9,648 bases of DNA, taken from assembly GCA_034436375.1 (NCBI GenBank), contig DAOTVS010000131.1, positions 1-9,648 on the forward strand, in the 5' to 3' direction. A model generated the notes under the pieces. The model saw nothing but the letters and a program-made list of their open reading frames with translations, was not told where the DNA came from and ran no database searches. The translations under genes were made by a program, and so were the position numbers. Below, piece after piece: positions 5,903 through 9,648 of this stretch (position 1 is its first letter; every line of letters begins with the position of its first letter). The stretch is from DAOTVS01 sp034436375 (GTDB taxonomy: Bacteria; Chloroflexota; Anaerolineae; SpSt-313).

Positions 5903-7602
5903 CAATCGATGTACCCCAAATCGCGCAGACGGCGCAACACCTGCTCCTCTTCCTCTGCCGTGAAGGTGTGCTCGCCGGCGGCGGGTGCATCCTCGGGACG
6001 CGCGTAGCGCACCGGCTGCGCGGCCAGCAGCGCCGGGTCGAGGGCCGCTGTGAGCACGCGCCCATCCATTGCCTCCGGCACAGGCAGGCCCAACAGGTAG
6101 AGCAGGGTGGGGGCGACATCGGCCATCTGCGCGCCGCGGATCGTCGCGCCGCGTTGCACGCCCGGCCCGGCCAGCAGCAGAATGCCCTCTGGGCGGTGCT
6201 CGCCGCTGACATTGCGGCGCTCGACCACATCGGCGCCGCGGTCGATGACGGCCTCTTGTCCATCAGGCAACAGGAAGCGGTAGCCGGAGACGATCACCTC
6301 ATAGTTCCAGTCAATCATCAGATCGGGCGCCCGGTGCAGCTCGGGGCCGTGATAGACTTCCTCGCGGCGATAGACGGCATTGACCACCGGCTTGCCCGTG
6401 CGCACGTCGCGGCAGGCCGCCAGACGCTCGATCAACTCGTCACGCAGATCCTCATATTCAGCCCCCGGCGCCACAATCCCCTGTGGCTCGCGGCCTTGCA
6501 GGTTGATCCAGATGCTGGGCTGAATATAGTCCACATAGGCGCGCGTCCGAGACCAGTCGCAGGCAGGCTGGCCAATCTGCTGCACAATGCCAGCGCGCCC
6601 CCCGGGCAGGGCCCGGATGATGCGGCGCCGCACCCGCTTGGAGACCAGCCCATCGGCCACATGAGCCGCTTCACGCAGCAACTGCCGGCCGAGGCTCGCC
6701 GCCGGCTTGAGGTAGCCGAGGCGCTCCAGCCAGGGCTGCAGGAACAGGTTACCCCGCTGATTGGCCCCCATGCCGTGATCCGAGAGGATGACGGTGGTCA
6801 TTTCTGGCCCACCCACCGCCTGCAAGCGGCCAATGGCTGTATCGAGCTGCTCGTAAAAGCGCGCAATGGTATCGCCATAGCGGGCGTGCTCGGCCGGGTC
6901 AAAGCCGGGGTAGCTGGGATCCATGGCGCGCCAAAAAGTGTGCTGCACCCGATCCAGAGCGGTGAACACGACGACGAACACATCCCAAGTCTCGCGGCCC
7001 AACAGATAGCAGGCGGCGGCAGTGCGTCGGTCTACTACCTGGGCGGTGCTGCGGATAGCCTGATCCCAGCGGCCGGTGCGCGCATAGCCCATGATGTTCG
7101 AGTCGATCTCGTAGGGTCCTACCCGCGCGGTCAGCTCACGGTAGAGCTCGGGCGGGTAGGTGAAATGAGGGCTCGCCTCGTCGGGCGCATCCATGCCGGC
7201 GATCCACACGCCATTGACGGGTTGGGCAGGGTAGGTCATGGGCACATTGATGGCAGCCACCCGCAGGCCGGCCGCGCTGGCGTAATCCCAAAAACGGGGC
7301 ACATGGATATCGGCCCCGTTCATAAAGCGAAAGGCATAGCTATCAGGCCGCCGCTCGTAGAACCAGTAGAGGCCGTGTTTGCCCGGGTTCATCCCCGTCA
7401 TGAACGTTGTCCAGGAGGGGATACTATTCAGGTTCGGCACCGAGGCCAACCCACCGCTAACGCCCTCCGCCAAAAGGCGGGCCAGATTGGGCAGGCGCCC
7501 ATCCTGCGCCCATGGGCGGATCAGGTCGAACGTAGCTGCATCCAGGCCAATAACCAGCAGCCGGCGCCGGCCCCCCGGCCGGCCCACGCTTGCGCTATCC
7601 AT
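5902..7602 (-). CDS. Alkaline-phosphatase-superfamily phosphodiesterase (type I phosphodiesterase/nucleotide pyrophosphatase-like)
   Basis: A 566-residue metal-dependent phospho-ester hydrolase or transferase. All expected two-metal residues appear present: D21 (VIGLDAATFD), the likely Thr nucleophile T65 (PSWTTFMTG), D217 and H221 (ALDRVQHTFW), D275-H276 (SDHGMG) and H469 (GEHRPEG). It ends in EEEQVLRRLRDLGY, a tail common in this group. No signal peptide or membrane segment is seen, so it is probably cytoplasmic. That is odd beside a flippase, and it suggests action on a nucleotide-sugar, lipid-phosphate or glycan intermediate before export. The start ATG 7602 lies one base after the epimerase stop (TAG 7606-7604), with AAGAAGG about a dozen bases upstream. 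The N-terminus is Arg/Gly-rich and very GC-rich. Substrate is unknown; family members cleave phosphodiesters or phosphonates, or transfer phospho-groups to glycans. Confidence 0.88.
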   Translation of the reverse strand: MDSASVGRPGGRRRLLVIGLDAATFDLIRPWAQDGRLPNLARLLAEGVSGGLASVPNLNSIPSWTTFMTGMNPGKHGLYWFYERRPDSYAFRFMNGADIHVPRFWDYASAAGLRVAAINVPMTYPAQPVNGVWIAGMDAPDEASPHFTYPPELYRELTARVGPYEIDSNIMGYARTGRWDQAIRSTAQVVDRRTAAACYLLGRETWDVFVVVFTALDRVQHTFWRAMDPSYPGFDPAEHARYGDTIARFYEQLDTAIGRLQAVGGPEMTTVILSDHGMGANQRGNLFLQPWLERLGYLKPAASLGRQLLREAAHVADGLVSKRVRRRIIRALPGGRAGIVQQIGQPACDWSRTRAYVDYIQPSIWINLQGREPQGIVAPGAEYEDLRDELIERLAACRDVRTGKPVVNAVYRREEVYHGPELHRAPDLMIDWNYEVIVSGYRFLLPDGQEAVIDRGADVVERRNVSGEHRPEGILLLAGPGVQRGATIRGAQMADVAPTLLYLLGLPVPEAMDGRVLTAALDPALLAAQPVRYARPEDAPAAGEHTFTAEEEEQVLRRLRDLGYID

Positions 7603-7603
7603 A

Positions 7604-8599
7604 CTACACTAGACCTTCTTGGCAATACCAGCCTATGGTTTCGGCAACCCCCTGCGCGATGTCCACGCTGGGGTTGAAACCCAACTCACGCCGCGCCTTG
7701 TCGATAGAAAAGACACGGTCATAGGCTGTCGAGATCAGGTTGGCGCGGGTGACCAGCGGCGGGCGGCCCAGCCGGCGTGCTACTTCCTCCAACAAACCGG
7801 CGCCGACCAGCGCCAGGCGCAGCGGCACATAGGGATAAGGCCGCCACAGACCCAACGCCTGCAGAATCAGGCGGCGCAGCTCGTGCATCTCGTATGATTC
7901 GGGCCCCGTGAGCAGATAGACCTCTCCCGGGCGCCCACGCTCGGCCGCGGCGAGCGCACCGGCGACCACGTCACGCACATGAATAGCCGGCGTCAGCTCG
8001 CGCCCGCGGGTCAGCCGCGGGAACACACCCGCGCGCACCAGGCGGCAGATCTTGAGAAACTCGCCCCCACCCCCCGGGCCATAGATCATGCAGGGCCGCA
8101 CCACGACCACCGGCAGACCGTCGCGCTCATAGGCCGCCAGGGCGGCGCGCTCGCCCTCATATTTGCTGCGCTGATAGGGGCTCGCGGGCACACAGGGCGT
8201 TTCCTCATCGACCACCGGCACGCGGGGCAGCCCCATGGCCGCGGTGCTGGAAAAGTGCACTACCCGGTGCAAGGGCACGTTGCGTAGTGCAGCCAGCAGA
8301 TTGCGCGTGCCCTCCACATTCACGGCGACAAAGCGCTGGTAGGCCTCTTCCGAGATGGCAGAGACATGGCCGGCAGCCGCCAGGTGATAGACTTCACTTA
8401 CGCCCTCGCCAATGCCTGCCAGCGACGATGGGTCAGTGATATCGCCTCGCACCGCTTCTGCGCCCAGATCAGCCACAACGCGGGCCGCTGTGCCACTGCG
8501 CACCAAACAGCGCACACGCCGTCCGCGCTGCACGAGCTGCGCCACCAGATAGCGACCGACAAAGCCGGCGCCGCCGGTCACCAGGACCCCGCTGATCAT
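7604..8599 (-). CDS. NAD(P)-dependent epimerase/dehydratase (extended SDR)
   Basis: A 331-residue extended short-chain dehydrogenase/reductase of normal family length. Seen: Rossmann motif GGAGFVG (9-15), an acidic GDITD (52-56), the active-site strand SSTAA (117-121), the catalytic pair Y142-x3-K146 (YQRSK) and RPCMIYGPG (168-176). Family role: oxidation/reduction chemistry on nucleotide sugars, such as 4-epimerisation or 4,6-dehydration. Related members reduce dihydroflavonol-like or sterol-like substrates, and the overall style (VTGGAGFVGRYLVAQL, ...VFSIDKARRELGF) fits either branch, so the substrate is open. The neighbours favour a sugar nucleotide. Its ATG (8599) overlaps the GT4 stop by four bases (ATGA); ribosome signals are weak (AGGG a few bases upstream), consistent with translational coupling. 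Confidence 0.9.
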   Translation of the reverse strand: MISGVLVTGGAGFVGRYLVAQLVQRGRRVRCLVRSGTAARVVADLGAEAVRGDITDPSSLAGIGEGVSEVYHLAAAGHVSAISEEAYQRFVAVNVEGTRNLLAALRNVPLHRVVHFSSTAAMGLPRVPVVDEETPCVPASPYQRSKYEGERAALAAYERDGLPVVVVRPCMIYGPGGGGEFLKICRLVRAGVFPRLTRGRELTPAIHVRDVVAGALAAAERGRPGEVYLLTGPESYEMHELRRLILQALGLWRPYPYVPLRLALVGAGLLEEVARRLGRPPLVTRANLISTAYDRVFSIDKARRELGFNPSVDIAQGVAETIGWYCQEGLV

Positions 8600-9648
8600 G
8601 ATATCCCTATCTCCGCTGCCGCGCTTTCGATGCAGGCCACCAGCTCATCCCAGGAAAAGCGCTTCTGGCTGGCCAGGATGCGCTCCTCGAAAGCAGCTTG
8701 CTCCGCAGCCGGCAGGTCCAGGAAATGCAGGATCGCCTCGGCCAATGCGACGGGGTCGCCGGGCGGCGTGAGGAAGCCGGTACGCCCCTCATCAATGGTA
8801 TCGGCCAGAGCCCCGGTACGGGTAGCTACCACCGGCCGTCCACAGCCGAGGGCCAGCTGCGCCACCCCACTGCCGGTCACACTGCGATAGGGCAGCACCA
8901 CCAGGTCGGCAGCGGCAAAATAGAGAGGCACCTCCTCATTGGAGATGTAGCGATCCACAAAACGCACAGCCGCCTCCACCCCCAATGCGCGGGCCTGACG
9001 CTCGTATTCGGCCAGCGGCTGCCAGAATTCGCCCACCACCAGCAGCGTTACCGGGAACCGCGCCAACACCCTGGGCAAAGCGGCCAGGAGGTCGCTCAGC
9101 CCTTTATAAGGCCGCACAAAGCCAAAGAAGAGGAGCACAGGGCCGTTGAGCCCCAGATAGCAACAGGCCTCATGGCGAGAGATGGTACCGCGACTGAGGA
9201 TGCCATAGGTAGGATGAGGCGTACAGCGAACCGCAGCACCGGGCACCAAGGCCCGCAACGCTGCAGCCTCGGGTTCGGAATGGGCGATAAATGCCCGGCC
9301 CTGGCGAAGGACAAGTTGCCCCGCCAGGCGATGCAAAACACCACGCTCATGGCCCATCACATTGTGGCAGAGAAATAGCGTCCGCCTGTAGCCCTGGCGG
9401 TGCAATCGCGCCAGCACGACACTGTCGGGCAAGGCCCAGTAGGCCGTCCACCAGGGGATAATCGTCAGGTCCGGCGCCCAATCGGCCAGGCGGTCGCCGG
9501 TGGCCAACCAGGTGCGTGGATCGAGAGAATCCAGCATTGGCTCAGCCTCAGCAACGCGCAGTGGGGTGACACTCACATCGCGGTCACTGCGCCCAGGATA
9601 CAGCCATGCCGGGTACTGGCGGCGAAAAGTCAGGAAGCGAACCTCATG
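8596..9648 (-). CDS. GT4-family glycosyltransferase, N-terminus cut by window edge
   Basis: The last 350 residues of a GT-B fold glycosyltransferase. The frame is open to base 9648, so the gene begins outside the window. An in-frame GTG at 9576 is not its start: the 24 residues before it (HEVRFLTFRRQYP, then a YPGRSDRD segment) are a normal GT4 N-terminal continuation. Seen, numbered from the edge: CHNVMGHE (95-101, acceptor-side loop), HSEPEA (123-128), FFGFVRPYKG (174-183, start of the nucleotide-sugar domain) and YISNEEVPLYFAAADLVVLPYR (234-255). The region that in many GT4 enzymes carries E-x7-E reads TGSGVAQLALGCGRPVVAT and lacks the first Glu; I recall this substitution as normal in this subgroup. 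Role: adds a sugar from a nucleotide donor to a growing lipid-linked glycan at the inner membrane face. It is first of the visible operon and overlaps the epimerase by ATGA. Confidence 0.9.
   Translation of the reverse strand, partial: HEVRFLTFRRQYPAWLYPGRSDRDVSVTPLRVAEAEPMLDSLDPRTWLATGDRLADWAPDLTIIPWWTAYWALPDSVVLARLHRQGYRRTLFLCHNVMGHERGVLHRLAGQLVLRQGRAFIAHSEPEAAALRALVPGAAVRCTPHPTYGILSRGTISRHEACCYLGLNGPVLLFFGFVRPYKGLSDLLAALPRVLARFPVTLLVVGEFWQPLAEYERQARALGVEAAVRFVDRYISNEEVPLYFAAADLVVLPYRSVTGSGVAQLALGCGRPVVATRTGALADTIDEGRTGFLTPPGDPVALAEAILHFLDLPAAEQAAFEERILASQKRFSWDELVACIESAAAEIGIS

Noticed and set aside
7560..7571. A 12-bp perfect palindrome GCCGGCGCCGGC
   Set aside because: It falls in the Arg/Gly-rich N-terminal codons of the phosphodiesterase, where GC-rich palindromes are expected by composition. 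No second copy or site context was found.
5890..7677. A 595-codon open frame on the plus strand
   Set aside because: It lies exactly antisense to the phosphodiesterase, which has clear motifs. Its translation is rich in Gly, His, Gln, Arg and Ala with no recognisable domain, which is typical of the complement of a GC-rich gene.

Overview
The window looks like a surface-polysaccharide or glycoconjugate locus from a GC-rich bacterium. All eight genes I can support lie on the minus strand, so the locus reads from high to low coordinates. My best guess for the host is a Chloroflexota member (Anaerolineae-like). The reasons are the GC content, a secreted protein built from tandem ~110-residue beta-rich repeats of a kind I associate with that phylum, the style of the AlkP-superfamily and GT4 proteins, and strong AGGAGG ribosome sites. 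No rRNA or other taxonomic marker is present, so this is inference.

Region A (9648 down to 2565) is a tightly packed six-gene run: a GT4 glycosyltransferase (5' end cut by the window edge), an NAD-dependent epimerase/dehydratase, an alkaline-phosphatase-superfamily phosphodiesterase, a Wzx-like flippase, a radical SAM protein with a SPASM-like cysteine cluster, and a small lipoprotein with two Asp-rich calcium-type loops. Junctions are ATGA overlaps (8596-8599, 4436-4439), a TGATG overlap (5902), a 1-nt gap (7603) and a 15-nt gap (3237-3251). This is the signature of one translationally coupled operon. A plausible division of labour is that the epimerase and glycosyltransferase build a lipid-linked glycan, the flippase carries it across the membrane, and the phosphodiesterase and radical SAM enzyme modify it or its carrier. 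The lipoprotein would act on the outer face.

Region B (2564 down to 2433) is a 132-bp gap with a convincing sigma70-type promoter (TTGACC, 17 nt, TATACT, with an extended -10 TG). An imperfect palindrome abuts its -35 box and could be an operator. The promoter drives region C (2432 down to 969), a secreted protein with a signal peptide and four tandem repeat units.

Region D (968 down to 1) has a 10-bp perfect hairpin, probably a terminator, in a 90-bp gap. After it comes the N-terminal part of a multi-membrane-spanning GT-C (family 39-like) glycosyltransferase, whose only sensible start is TTG and which runs off the left edge.

The plus strand has several long open frames, but all are antisense to these genes and have the composition of antisense shadows. 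I see no tRNA, rRNA, CRISPR array, insertion sequence or attachment site. The least described parts are the tandem-repeat secreted protein with its own promoter, and the phosphodiesterase / flippase / radical SAM / lipoprotein combination.
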